From: Candidatus Jorgensenbacteria bacterium RIFCSPLOWO2_01_FULL_45_25b
GTDB taxonomy: Bacteria > Patescibacteriota > Minisyncoccia > UBA6257 > GWB1-50-10
Reading direction: 5' to 3'
NCBI GenBank assembly: GCA_001781035.1
Contig: MFKK01000013.1
Span: 1-48,096, forward strand
DNA: 48,096 nucleotides
The translations under genes and the position numbers were made by a program. Every line of letters begins with the position of its first letter. The first letter of the stretch is position 1. Positions 33,214-40,088 of this stretch are shown here, one piece after another. The notes under the pieces were generated by a model. The model was not told where the DNA came from and ran no database searches. It saw only the letters and a program-made list of their open reading frames with translations.

Positions 33214-33634
33214 CTCCGTATTTGTTGATTCAAATTATTTTATCGCGCTCGCAAATCCAGAGGATTCGCAATATGAAAAAGCCCGGAAAGTTACAGAAGA
33301 GCTGAAAAAGAACGACAATACTTTAGTTATTTCAAATCTAATTTTCGCGGAAGTGGTTACCGTGGTTTCACAACGCAGAGGAAGGGGATCGGCGGTGGTA
33401 ACGGGAGAATTTTTAAATTCCGACCCCAGCGCTCGTGTCGTACATGTATCTCCGGCAATTCAAACGGAATCCTGGCGCCTGTTCAAAGAAATCAAAAATA
33501 AAGACATAAGTTTCGTGGACGCAAGCATTATCGCGACCATGAGGGCGGAAGGCATACAAACACTCCTCACATTTGATGTAACGCATTTTAAGCCGCTCGC
33601 GAAAGAGTATCGCCTGAAACTATTTAAAAGCTAA
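33200..33634 (+). CDS. PIN-domain toxin (VapC-like ribonuclease)
   Basis: 144 aa. The PIN-domain acidic set is complete: D10 (FVDSNYFIAL), E51 (NLIFAEVVTV), D107 (ISFVDASIIATM) and D126 (LLTFDVTHF). VapC toxins are Mg-dependent RNases that often cut tRNA anticodon loops or 23S rRNA. A tRNA-Asp gene with a weakened anticodon stem lies 440 bp upstream, but a link is speculation. The start overlaps the antitoxin end. Its 3' end is 4 bp from the convergent glyA stop. Confidence 0.88.
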   Translation: METSDSVFVDSNYFIALANPEDSQYEKARKVTEELKKNDNTLVISNLIFAEVVTVVSQRRGRGSAVVTGEFLNSDPSARVVHVSPAIQTESWRLFKEIKNKDISFVDASIIATMRAEGIQTLLTFDVTHFKPLAKEYRLKLFKS

Positions 33635-34893
33635 TACAAAAGCGGAAACTTTTTACAAAGCGCGAGCACGTCTTTTTGAACTTCCTCGGGAGTTCGTGTT
33701 TTGAGTAAGACTGCATTAATATATTCCGCAACCAACCCAATCTCTTTTTCCTTCATTCCGCGCGTGGTGCATGAGGGAGTCCCCAAACGAAGACCCGAGG
33801 GATTCATGGGCGGCTGGGGGTCAAAAGGAATTGTGTTCATATTCGTAACAATATTTGCCTTCTCAAGTTCTATTGCCGCGTCCTTACCGCCGATATTTTT
33901 GCTCATGGTATCAACAAGAAGCAGATGAGAATCGGTTCCGCCTGAAACAATCCTCCACCCTAATTCCGAAAGCGCTTCCGCGAGCGCTCGCGCGTTTTTC
34001 ACAATCTGCGCCGCGTATATTTTGAACTCCGGCGTGCTTGCCTCAAAAAATGTTTGCGCGATTCCCGCGATTTGATTTAAGTGCGGCCCGCCCTGAAGTC
34101 CGGGGAAAACCGCTTTATCAATTGCCTCCGCGATAGTAAACAGTTTTTTTCCTTGATCCTTAATCTTTAATCCTTGTTTCCTGGTAAATATAATCGCCGA
34201 CCGCGGCCCCCGAAGCGTCTTGTGTGTTGTGGTTGTTACAACATCCGCGTATTGAAAGGGGGAGGGGTAGGAGTCTCCTGCAACAAGCCCTGCCAGGTGT
34301 GACATATCAACGAATAAATATGCGCCCACAGCATCCGCAATTTCACGAAACTTTTTCCAGTCAATAACACGCGGATACGCGGTGTATCCCGCGATAATCA
34401 TTTTTGGCATCTCCCGCTTCGCGGTTTCCATGAGTTCGTTATAGTCAAGCATCTCCGTGTCTTTTGAAACGCCATAGGGAACTTGGTTCCAGATAATCCC
34501 TGTCGCGCTTACCTTGTGCCCGTGCGTTAAGTGTCCGCCCATGGAAAGTTGCATGCCCATAACTTTCTCTCCTGGAGCAAGAAGCGCGAGATACACGGCA
34601 AGGTTCGCGGGAGAGCCGGAATAGGGCTGGACATTCAGCGACCACTCCTCGGATGAAAGTCCAAAAAGAGTTAGTCCGCGCGAAATCGCGAGCTCTTCTA
34701 ATTCATCGGCAACTGCGTTTCCTTGATAGTATCTTTTTCGCGGATACCCCTCCGCGTACTTATTGGAAAAAACCGACCCAACAGCCTGAAGAACCTCTGG
34801 TGAGGTATAGTTCTCCGAAGCGATAAGGTCCATGGTTTCGCTCTGCCTTATCGTTTCCCGTTGAATAAGTGAATGTAATAGGTCATCTTTCAT
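33631..34893 (-). CDS. glyA: Serine hydroxymethyltransferase
   Basis: GlyA is a PLP enzyme that converts serine and tetrahydrofolate to glycine and methylene-THF, feeding FolD. The protein is 420 aa, with LIASENYTSPEVLQAVGS, NKYAEGYPRKRYYQG, the AGYTAYPRVIDW region, D196-containing LFVDMSHLAGLVAG, and the PLP lysine K225 in TTTTHKTLRGPR. KQGLKIKDQGKK at ~239-250 is an extra loop not typical of SHMT. It is encoded by a micro-repeat whose 20 bp at 34156-34175 are identical to the right flank of four-helix cassette 2. Its 3' end meets vapC convergently with a 4-bp overlap. Confidence 0.95.
   Translation of the reverse strand: MKDDLLHSLIQRETIRQSETMDLIASENYTSPEVLQAVGSVFSNKYAEGYPRKRYYQGNAVADELEELAISRGLTLFGLSSEEWSLNVQPYSGSPANLAVYLALLAPGEKVMGMQLSMGGHLTHGHKVSATGIIWNQVPYGVSKDTEMLDYNELMETAKREMPKMIIAGYTAYPRVIDWKKFREIADAVGAYLFVDMSHLAGLVAGDSYPSPFQYADVVTTTTHKTLRGPRSAIIFTRKQGLKIKDQGKKLFTIAEAIDKAVFPGLQGGPHLNQIAGIAQTFFEASTPEFKIYAAQIVKNARALAEALSELGWRIVSGGTDSHLLLVDTMSKNIGGKDAAIELEKANIVTNMNTIPFDPQPPMNPSGLRLGTPSCTTRGMKEKEIGLVAEYINAVLLKTRTPEEVQKDVLALCKKFPLLY
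34156..34175. repeat. Solo micro-repeat inside glyA, identical to a cassette 2 flank
   Basis: ATCCTTAATCTTTAATCCTT, 20 bp, the same sequence as 45295-45314. It is read in frame in glyA. Confidence 0.85.
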
Positions 34894-34919
34894 ATTTTTT
34901 TGTAGCGCCTGCGCGCGAT

Positions 34920-35024
34920 CTAAGCGAAAAGCAAAGGAATGTAGGCGGCGATGAGTCCAATAATAACAAGTGAAACGATGACAATTTTAACAATTTCTTT
35001 CAAACAACCTCTTTTTCTGCTCAT
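34920..35024 (-). CDS. Small single-pass membrane peptide, 34 aa
   Basis: From the ATG at 35022-35024 the frame reads MSRKRGCLKEIVKIVIVSLV, then IIGLIAAYIPLLFA and stop. A positively charged start followed by one ~22-residue hydrophobic helix is the classic small membrane protein pattern. It lies 26 bp upstream of glyA on the same strand. No ribosome site is clear. A parS-like 16-mer (35027-35042) sits immediately before the ATG. Function unknown. Confidence 0.6.
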   Translation of the reverse strand: MSRKRGCLKEIVKIVIVSLVIIGLIAAYIPLLFA

Positions 35025-35026
35025 AG

Positions 35027-35042
35027 TGTTTTTCACGAAACA
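35027..35042. promoter_or_regulatory. parS-like 16-mer upstream of the 34-aa gene
   Basis: On the minus strand TGTTTCGTGAAAAACA, one base from the TGTTTCGTGTAAAACA sites near 20 kb. The GTAAAACATT word follows twice at 35057-35076. Confidence 0.4.
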
Positions 35043-35084
35043 TCTAGCCGACTCATGTAAAACATTGTAAAACATTCCTTCTCG

Positions 35085-35657
35085 CTAAAAAAGAGAGGCT
35101 TGCGGAGGAGCTTTCGGCTCGGTAAACACAATCGGAAGCTTAATCATCTGGGGCATGTTTCGTTGAGGAATCCATAAATATTCCTGCTTTCGGATAAGGT
35201 CAAATATCTCTTTTGTAACTTTCACGTCCTGCAGGCAGTATTCTTTGAGTAAATCCAACTGACCCTCGCGGTAGAACCGGACGGCATCTAGCCCGGAGGC
35301 CGTCTTCCCCCCGTTATCTCCAAGATTAGCTTTCGCGAGAACATCCAGGCTAACGCGTCGTCCAAGTGAATTTTCAATCTCATCCAAAATATCAAAATGA
35401 GGAAGGGCGGAAATGTTAAAGGCATAATGCTTCTCTAAAATCAAAGCGTCAAAGCGCTTACTGCTAAATCCGACAAGAAGAGACCTTCTCGCCATCTCTC
35501 CGAACGCCTCAAGCTCGTTCTCAAAAAACGAAAAGTATTTGTTCTGGTCGTAGGAATAAGCGCAGACAATGGAAACATCAAGGTCTTTCAGGTGGTCTCT
35601 CCCGCCGACATCATCAAACGTATTCTTCGTCTCAATATCAAAAACAAGTTTATCCAC
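35085..35657 (-). CDS. RNase H-fold 3'-5' exonuclease (DEDDy-type), 190 aa
   Basis: Starts with GTG at 35655-35657 (MDKLVFDIETKNTFDDVGG). Exonuclease motifs are visible: Exo I FDIET (D and E), Exo II around LVGFSSKRFDALIL (FD), and Exo III YCLQDVKVTKEIF, where YxxxD is the DEDDy signature. It therefore resembles the predicted PolB-type proofreading/YprB-like exonucleases that act alone on DNA or RNA. There is no polymerase domain. A single DnaA-box-like TTATCCACA overlaps its start codon. It lies next to another RNase H-fold gene (YkuK-like), suggesting a nucleic-acid processing pair. Confidence 0.8.
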   Translation of the reverse strand: MDKLVFDIETKNTFDDVGGRDHLKDLDVSIVCAYSYDQNKYFSFFENELEAFGEMARRSLLVGFSSKRFDALILEKHYAFNISALPHFDILDEIENSLGRRVSLDVLAKANLGDNGGKTASGLDAVRFYREGQLDLLKEYCLQDVKVTKEIFDLIRKQEYLWIPQRNMPQMIKLPIVFTEPKAPPQASLF

Positions 35658-35659
35658 AA

Positions 35660-35726
35660 AAAGAAAATAGAAAATAGAAAATAGAAAATAGAAGTGTCCC
35701 GGATTCTATTTTCTAGATTCTAGTTT
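35660..35726. repeat. AAAATAG tandem and TCTAGATTCTAG micro-repeats
   Basis: Four copies of the 7-mer AAAATAG, then GTGTCCCGG, then ATTCTATTTTCTAGATTCTAG. The two halves can fold on each other (AATAGAA/TTCTATT). No ORF. Confidence 0.7.
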
Positions 35727-36218
35727 CTAAACATAACGATCCGCTACCTTTGACGCGGCAAAACTCTCCGGCTTCGTTTTCGCCTCAAAGTCATTCGCGC
35801 GAATCATGCCGACCACCTCCTGAATCAGTACTTTTGTATTTCCGTTTGAGCCAACATCCGCGTGAATCTCAAAGTCCCAGTTGGTGGTATTGGTGGCGCG
35901 AAGCTCGGTTAAGATGATTTTCGCGGTATCAAGCGAAGCGACAACTTCCTGAATAATTCGGTCGCGAAGCGTATAGAATTTTCCGAAATCCATCCTCCTC
36001 CAAAAATACCGCCCGCCGTTTCCAACGCGATGCACAACGAGTGCGGTAACAAAATCCGCGCGATGCTCGTCAAGCGCCTGTGAATCGGTGCCGATAATAA
36101 CTTTGTATGAGTGTTTCGGATTCTCCTCAATAAAACGGACAATCTCTTGGATAATTTGACCAACTCCAAGCTCTATGCCAAACGGAGTGAGGAAGCGTAA
36201 TTCTTGAACCTGTTCCAT
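35727..36218 (-). CDS. YkuK-like (DUF458) RNase H-like protein
   Basis: 163 aa, the full length of the YkuK/DUF458 family, a predicted RNase H-like fold. Marks are the opening FLTPFGIELGVGQIIQEIVRF, the strand and acidic residue YKVIIGTDSQALDEHRADFV, TALVVHRVGNGGRYFWRR, and the late FEIHADVGSNGNTKVLIQEV with a conserved Asp. In Bacillus the family is linked to sporulation or DNA metabolism, but the reaction is not known. It is transcribed divergently from the TrpR-like gene, with an operator palindrome between them, so it may share that control. Confidence 0.85.
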   Translation of the reverse strand: MEQVQELRFLTPFGIELGVGQIIQEIVRFIEENPKHSYKVIIGTDSQALDEHRADFVTALVVHRVGNGGRYFWRRMDFGKFYTLRDRIIQEVVASLDTAKIILTELRATNTTNWDFEIHADVGSNGNTKVLIQEVVGMIRANDFEAKTKPESFAASKVADRYV

Positions 36219-36298
36219 AATGCTTCAACATAAACCGGAACCGAATCAATGTCAAAAAAAGATAACATACGCGTTGATGTGAAAAAAGAAATATGATA

Positions 36299-36314
36299 CC
36301 GTACTAGTACGGTG
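36299..36314. promoter_or_regulatory. TrpR-type operator at the TrpR-like gene
   Basis: ACCGTACTAGTACGGT, a perfect 16-bp palindrome, centred about 23 bp before the ATG of the YerC/TrpR-like gene. It shares the GTACTAGTAC core with the other two operators. E. coli trp operators have ACTAG half-sites (GTACTAG...CTAGTAC). Confidence 0.7.
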
Positions 36315-36328
36315 AAATCATAATTAAT

Positions 36329-36652
36329 ATGACACTCACGAAAGAAGAAAAACGATGCGCGGAAGAACTTTTGGAACTGATTCAAAAGACCGCAAAAAAT
36401 AAAGAGCTTTTAGATAAGTTTTTGTGGGACCTTCTTGCGCCAAGGGAATATAGGGAAATTATAAAACGCTGGCAGATTGTAAAAATGTTGAACAAGGGTG
36501 TCTCACAGAGAGAAATCATGCGGGAGCTGAAAGTAGCCGCCGTAACCATAACCCGTGGCTCACGAATGCTCTTGAACGAAAACGGGGGATTCAACGCGGT
36601 GATTCAGAGATTCGGCTACGGAAAAAAGAAAGAAAAGAAGGGAGAGAAATAA
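36329..36652 (+). CDS. TrpR-like regulator, YerC/YecD family
   Basis: 107 aa, all helical. The helix-turn-helix matches the TrpR/YerC fold: RWQIVKMLNKGVSQREIMRE, then LKVAAVTITRGSRML. The preceding LWDLLAPREYREIIKRW is the conserved TrpR-superfamily segment (LLTPxExxxIxxRxxI). YerC/YecD proteins are TrpR relatives of unknown ligand in bacteria that often lack trp genes. A CTAG-centred palindrome lies before the ATG and two more lie elsewhere in the window, so autoregulation and a small regulon are likely. Whether it senses tryptophan cannot be told from sequence. The C-terminal KKKEKKGEK tail is basic. Confidence 0.88.
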   Translation: MTLTKEEKRCAEELLELIQKTAKNKELLDKFLWDLLAPREYREIIKRWQIVKMLNKGVSQREIMRELKVAAVTITRGSRMLLNENGGFNAVIQRFGYGKKKEKKGEK

Positions 36653-36850
36653 AAAAAATCGTTGCGTTAACCGTTTTATTTATAAAGTTCGTCTCATCTC
36701 GGGAGAGAGAGCGAGCAAGACAGGCAGACCGCTAGCTGGGAAATTGTCGGAAGCTTTATATTTATTAAAACTACTGTTTGGAGGCTCTACCTCCAAACAA
36801 GTGTTCCAAATAAGCTCACAGAACAGCGCTTGACAAACAAAAACCCTATA
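36653..36850. other. Gap after the TrpR-like gene with one strong hairpin
   Basis: No ORF. The stem GTTTGGAGG-CTCTA-CCTCCAAAC (36776-36798) is perfect over 9 bp but lacks a T-run. The A-rich start (AAAAAAATCG) and a purine stretch GGGAGAGAGAGCGAGC near 36701 have no assigned role. A TTGACA (36830-36835) begins the promoter region of the next unit. Confidence 0.5.
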
Positions 36851-36890
36851 TGCTAGTGTATCACTGTACTAGTACAGTGATACACTAGCA
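36851..36890. promoter_or_regulatory. 40-bp perfect palindromic operator (TrpR-type)
   Basis: A perfect 40-bp palindrome. The left half begins TGCTAGTGTATCAC and ends TGTACT; the centre is GTACTAGTAC; the right half mirrors it. It lies 16 bp after a TTGACA and 30 bp before the 40-aa ORF, so bound protein would block transcription. Confidence 0.75.
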
Positions 36891-36919
36891 GGACGAGGAA
36901 AGGGCTAAAAGAAAAGCTT

Positions 36920-37042
36920 ATGAAAACGAAAACAAAGATGGAAACAAAAAACATCAGGCAGTATTCAACAAAAGCGTGGTGGCGCTCCTTCGCATACTCA
37001 AGGATCGAGCTTTGTGTTGAATTGAAATTGAATAAGAAATAA
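36920..37042 (+). CDS. 40-aa ORF with tandem Trp codons, candidate leader peptide
   Basis: The frame starts ATGAAAACG and encodes MKTKTKMETKNIRQYSTKAW, then WRSFAYSRIELCVELKLNKK. Two adjacent TGG codons (36977-36982) sit in KAWWRS, which resembles the KGWWRTS of E. coli TrpL. It lies directly downstream of the TrpR-type 40-bp operator. An intrinsic terminator at 37078-37103 comes before the next gene. The ribosome site is weak (AGGACGAGGAAAGGG is 16-30 bp upstream). It may instead be an ordinary small basic protein. Confidence 0.5.
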   Translation: MKTKTKMETKNIRQYSTKAWWRSFAYSRIELCVELKLNKK

Positions 37043-37077
37043 GATTATATTCTTCATATTTTAATACATGAACCCAG

Positions 37078-37103
37078 CGCCCGCTCCTTGAAGCGGGCGT
37101 TTT
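37078..37103 (+). terminator. Intrinsic terminator/attenuator candidate
   Basis: CGCCCGCT and AGCGGGCG form a perfect 8-bp G/C stem around CCTTGA, followed by TTTT. It sits 35 bp after the tandem-Trp ORF and 42 bp before the Cys-rich gene. GGCGCT inside the Trp-Arg-Ser codons (36981-36986) is complementary to AGCGCC at the stem base. Confidence 0.65.
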
Positions 37104-37144
37104 GCGTGGGCAAAGCGCGGTTCTTTGAAAAAAGAGGAACACCA

Positions 37145-37453
37145 ATGTGGGAAAAGGAAGCGGAGAAACTGCCTCAAACAACCTGTGATAAGTGCGGACG
37201 CGTCGTCTATCTTTTGGACGATGTGCATCCAAACTGGATGCGCGTTTGCATGTGCGGGCGCGTTGTTTGCGTGTCCGGTTGTACGAAGTGTGGCAAACCT
37301 CTTACAGAAAAGGCGTCGTGCAAAATCTGTAAGCGCGTTTGCCCGACATGCGGGCAGTGTGGGCTAGCGCACTGCCGTTTCCATGGGGCAAAGCGCCCCA
37401 CAAATCCGCGCGACATTCGTCGTGGAAAACATTACGACTGGATGCCGGAGTAA
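37145..37453 (+). CDS. Cys-rich multi-zinc-finger protein, 102 aa
   Basis: Starts at the ATG at 37145, 5 bp after GAGGAA. It has 13 cysteines arranged in CxxC-type pairs: C14/C17 (TCDKCGR), C35/C37, C42, C46/C49 (GCTKCGK), C59/C62 (SCKICKR), C66/C69/C72 (CPTCGQCG) and C77 in AHCRFHG. This suggests two to three zinc sites, as in zinc-ribbon or A20-like proteins. Two tryptophans and a basic C-terminus (RDIRRGKHYDW) follow. The family is not recognised. It sits behind the tandem-Trp ORF and terminator, so its expression may depend on that leader. Confidence 0.75.
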   Translation: MWEKEAEKLPQTTCDKCGRVVYLLDDVHPNWMRVCMCGRVVCVSGCTKCGKPLTEKASCKICKRVCPTCGQCGLAHCRFHGAKRPTNPRDIRRGKHYDWMPE

Positions 37454-37459
37454 GAATAA

Positions 37460-37485
37460 GCGGGACGAGAGAAATCTCGTCCCGC
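37460..37485. terminator. Perfect 11-bp hairpin with GAAA loop
   Basis: GCGGGACGAGA-GAAA-TCTCGTCCCGC, with a GNRA tetraloop. It is 6 bp after the Cys-rich gene stop. Only CATTTT follows, so it may act as a terminator or as a 3'-end stabiliser. Confidence 0.6.
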
Positions 37486-37585
37486 GCCTCATTTTGGAAA
37501 GAATAAAAAAAGTTGCGGAAAAAAGAAGAAGGGAGTACAATCGCCGCCAGACGTACACTCACACCACTCCAAAAGGAGAAACATC

Positions 37586-37783
37586 GTGGGAGATTGGCGT
37601 GATACAGAGGAAATGATTCCTCTGGTATCAAAAGAAGCTGACGGTGTCGGTCGCGCCATTGAGTTCTTTAAACGGGGAAACTTCAAAGACGCGACAACGT
37701 TAGTGGAACAAGCTCTCCGGATTAATCCGGAGGACCGTGAGGCTAAAGACCTCATGAAGAAGTTGCGCAAGCAACAACGTTGA
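37586..37783 (+). CDS. Small single-TPR protein, 65 aa
   Basis: Starts with GTG at 37586, 7 bp after AAGGAGAA. Residues ~22-55 (GRAIEFFKRGNFKDATTLVE, then QALRINPEDREAKDLMKKLR) form one TPR helix pair with the usual Gly, Ala and Pro positions. Such short TPR peptides usually bind a partner rather than act alone; the partner is unknown. It is followed by a strong terminator and the tRNA-Val gene. Confidence 0.75.
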   Translation: MGDWRDTEEMIPLVSKEADGVGRAIEFFKRGNFKDATTLVEQALRINPEDREAKDLMKKLRKQQR

Positions 37784-37802
37784 GGGGTTTTTAGCCTCTT
37801 TC

Positions 37803-37837
37803 CCCCTCGCGCCGAGCGCGCGAGGGGACACTTTTTT
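37803..37837 (+). terminator. Rho-independent terminator after the TPR gene
   Basis: CCCCTCGCGC and GCGCGAGGGG pair around CGAGC, followed by ACAC and TTTTTT. Confidence 0.85.
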
Positions 37838-37838
37838 G

Positions 37839-37912
37839 TGGGCGATGAGGGATTCGAACCCCCGGCCTACTCGGTGTAAACGAGTCGCTCTAACCAACTG
37901 AGCTAATCGCCC
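37839..37912 (-). tRNA. tRNA-Val (anticodon TAC)
   Basis: Acceptor GGGCGAT/ATCGCCC with discriminator A, D-arm TAGCTCAGTTGGTTAGAGC, anticodon stem-loop ACTCG-TTTACAC-CGAGT with TAC at 37876-37878, T-arm GGGGG-TTCGAAT-CCCTC. All stems pair. No CCA is encoded. It follows tRNA-Ile on the same strand. Confidence 0.95.
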
Positions 37913-37913
37913 T

Positions 37914-37988
37914 TGGTGCGCTCGGCAGGGATCGAACCTGCGACTACCGTCTTATAAGGGCGGTGCTCTACCACTGAGCTACGAGCGC
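37914..37988 (-). tRNA. tRNA-Ile (anticodon TAT), CCA encoded
   Basis: Acceptor GCGCTCG/CGAGCGC, discriminator A and an encoded CCA, D-arm TAGCTCAGTGGTAGAGC, anticodon stem-loop CCGCC-CTTATAA-GACGG with anticodon TAT, and a regular T-arm GCAGG-TTCGATC-CCTGC. It should read AUA directly. One C-A mispair lies in the anticodon stem. Most bacteria read AUA with a CAT tRNA modified by TilS instead. Confidence 0.85.
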
Positions 37989-38021
37989 AAAATATACTAT
38001 GAATATAACGAGAGAAAGAGC

Positions 38022-38051
38022 AAAAAACAAGACGCGCCCTCGGCGCGTCTT
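38022..38051 (-). terminator. Rho-independent terminator after ftsH
   Basis: AAGACGCGCC and GGCGCGTCTT form a perfect 10-bp stem around a 3-base loop, followed on the minus strand by GTTTTTTG. Confidence 0.85.
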
Positions 38052-38096
38052 GTAAATTTATAAATTTTCAACTTAAAACTTACAACCAAGAACTAA

Positions 38097-39938
38097 TCAC
38101 TTTATTTTCGTCGGCTTCAGATTAAATGTTTTAATAAGCGCGTAAAACTCCTCATGCTCAATAGATTCTTTTTCCATAAGATGTTTCGCGATTGCCTCAA
38201 GCGCGTCCTTGTGCGTTGAAACGATTTTCTTCGCGGCAAGAAATGCCTTTTGAATAAATACATTCACCTCCGCGTCAATCTGGGTCGCGACCGATTCTGA
38301 ATAATCTCGGTCATGGGTAATTTCTCTCCCAAGAAAAATCATCTCCTGATTTCGTCCGTACGAACGGGGACCCAGTTTGTCGCTCATGCCGTATTTCGTA
38401 ACAAGCTTTTGAGCGAGAGAAGTTGCCTGCTTAATATCACTTGATGAACCAGTTGTAATGTCCTGAAATTTAAAAAACTCCGCGACATATCCGCCGAACG
38501 CGACCGCGAGCTCCGCCAAAAATTCAGACCTTGTTTTTAATCGCCGTTCTTCAAACGGAAGCTTAATAGTGTATCCTCCGGCAAATCCGCGGCTAACAAC
38601 GGAAACCTTCTGAACGGGGTCCGCGTCTTTCAAAGCGGCAGAAACAAGCGCGTGTCCCGCCTCGTGATACGCCGTTACCTTCTTCTCATGGTCGGTAATC
38701 TTTCGGGAGGTTCGGGTTGGTCCCAAAAGAACCTTCTCAATGGAATTCATAATATCGTGCTGGCTAATCTCCTTCTTCCCGTGGCGCGCGGCAAGAATCG
38801 CCGCCTCATTCAAAAGATTCGCGAGGTCGGCTCCGGCAAAACCAGGCGTGCGAACGGCGACAGCGTGAAGACTAACCTCTTTGGCAAGCGGTTTGCCTTT
38901 CGCGTGAATCTGTAAAATCTCATCTCTGTCCTGAATGTCCGGCATATCCATAACAATACGACGGTCAAACCGTCCGGGGCGAAGAAGCGCGGAGTCTAAA
39001 ACATCCGGTCTGTTTGTGGCGGCAATCACAATCACATTCGTCTCTCGTTCAAAGCCGTCCATCTCAACCAAAATCTGGTTCAGCGTCTGCTCTCTCTCGT
39101 CGTGCCCTCCTCCCAAGCCGGCGCCCCTCTCTCTTCCGACGGCATCAATCTCATCAATGAAAACAAGCGAGGGCGCCGCGCGTTTTGCCACCTGAAACAA
39201 ATCCCGCACGCGGCTCGCCCCGACTCCCACAAACATCTCCACAAATTCCGAGGCTGACATGTGAAAAAAAGGAACATTACTTTCTCCGGCAATTGCTCTC
39301 GCCATCAATGTTTTTCCGGTGCCCGGCTGGCCAACCAAAAGAACTCCGCGAGGAATCCGCGCCCCCATATCCAAAAACTTATTCGGGTTTTTTAAGAAGT
39401 CTACGATCTCCTCAAGTTCTTCCTTCGGTTCTTTTAACCCCGCGACATCCTTAAATGAAACGCGTCCCTTATGAGCGGAAAAAAGTTTTAAGTTTGCCTT
39501 CCCAAACGTAAACGCCTGATTCATTCCGCCCTTCGCCTGCCGAAAAAACCAGCCAAAGAGAAGGATAAGAAGAAGCACGGGAAGAAGAGAGGGGATAATA
39601 ATGCCCATCCAATAACGAAAGCCACTCTCATCTTGGATAGAAATTTGAACGGCGGAAAGCTTTTCCGGCAATACCCCATAGTTAAAAAGAGTTTGGGTAA
39701 GACCCGCCTCTGCTTCTTTTTTCGCGACTGCCTTTGCCTCATCTTTTAAGACAATATTAAGCGTGTCGCCTAAAACAGCGATGCTTTTAATCCCACCCTC
39801 GTTGATGCTTGAAACAAGCTCATTTAAGCTAAGTTTTTTTGGTTTGGACGCCTGTTCTCCAAAAAAAGCGGAGAAGACAAGCGCGATTGAAATCAAAGAA
39901 ACGACAGCCCAAAGAATATGTTTTGAAAGATGTTTCAT
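38097..39938 (-). CDS. ftsH: ATP-dependent zinc metalloprotease FtsH
   Basis: FtsH is a hexameric membrane AAA+ protease that degrades membrane and short-lived regulatory proteins. The protein is 613 aa. Two membrane helices (~9-26 and ~112-133) flank a ~80-residue outer domain. The AAA+ core has Walker [10 protein letters not shown] (202-210), Walker B LVFIDEID (258-265) and the second-region [20 protein letters not shown]. The zinc site HEAGH is at 425-429, with the third ligand region further on. The C-terminus is short. It is followed by a strong terminator. Confidence 0.97.
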   Translation of the reverse strand: MKHLSKHILWAVVSLISIALVFSAFFGEQASKPKKLSLNELVSSINEGGIKSIAVLGDTLNIVLKDEAKAVAKKEAEAGLTQTLFNYGVLPEKLSAVQISIQDESGFRYWMGIIIPSLLPVLLLILLFGWFFRQAKGGMNQAFTFGKANLKLFSAHKGRVSFKDVAGLKEPKEELEEIVDFLKNPNKFLDMGARIPRGVLLVGQPGTGKTLMARAIAGESNVPFFHMSASEFVEMFVGVGASRVRDLFQVAKRAAPSLVFIDEIDAVGRERGAGLGGGHDEREQTLNQILVEMDGFERETNVIVIAATNRPDVLDSALLRPGRFDRRIVMDMPDIQDRDEILQIHAKGKPLAKEVSLHAVAVRTPGFAGADLANLLNEAAILAARHGKKEISQHDIMNSIEKVLLGPTRTSRKITDHEKKVTAYHEAGHALVSAALKDADPVQKVSVVSRGFAGGYTIKLPFEERRLKTRSEFLAELAVAFGGYVAEFFKFQDITTGSSSDIKQATSLAQKLVTKYGMSDKLGPRSYGRNQEMIFLGREITHDRDYSESVATQIDAEVNVFIQKAFLAAKKIVSTHKDALEAIAKHLMEKESIEHEEFYALIKTFNLKPTKIK

Positions 39939-40088
39939 AAACGTTTTTATTATGAGTAATTTATTAACGAAATCTATTCTAGCTCAAGGAACAAAAAAAG
40001 ACAAACAAAAAAATCTCACCGAACAACGAATCTATGCGAACAAATAAATTTGATTATTCGCAACTTATTCGCTATTCGGCAAGATGGT

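Noticed and set aside
35649-35660. DnaA box as evidence for an origin at 35.65 kb
   Set aside because: A single TTATCCACA at the start codon of the exonuclease gene, with no cluster of boxes and no AT-rich unwinding region beside it.
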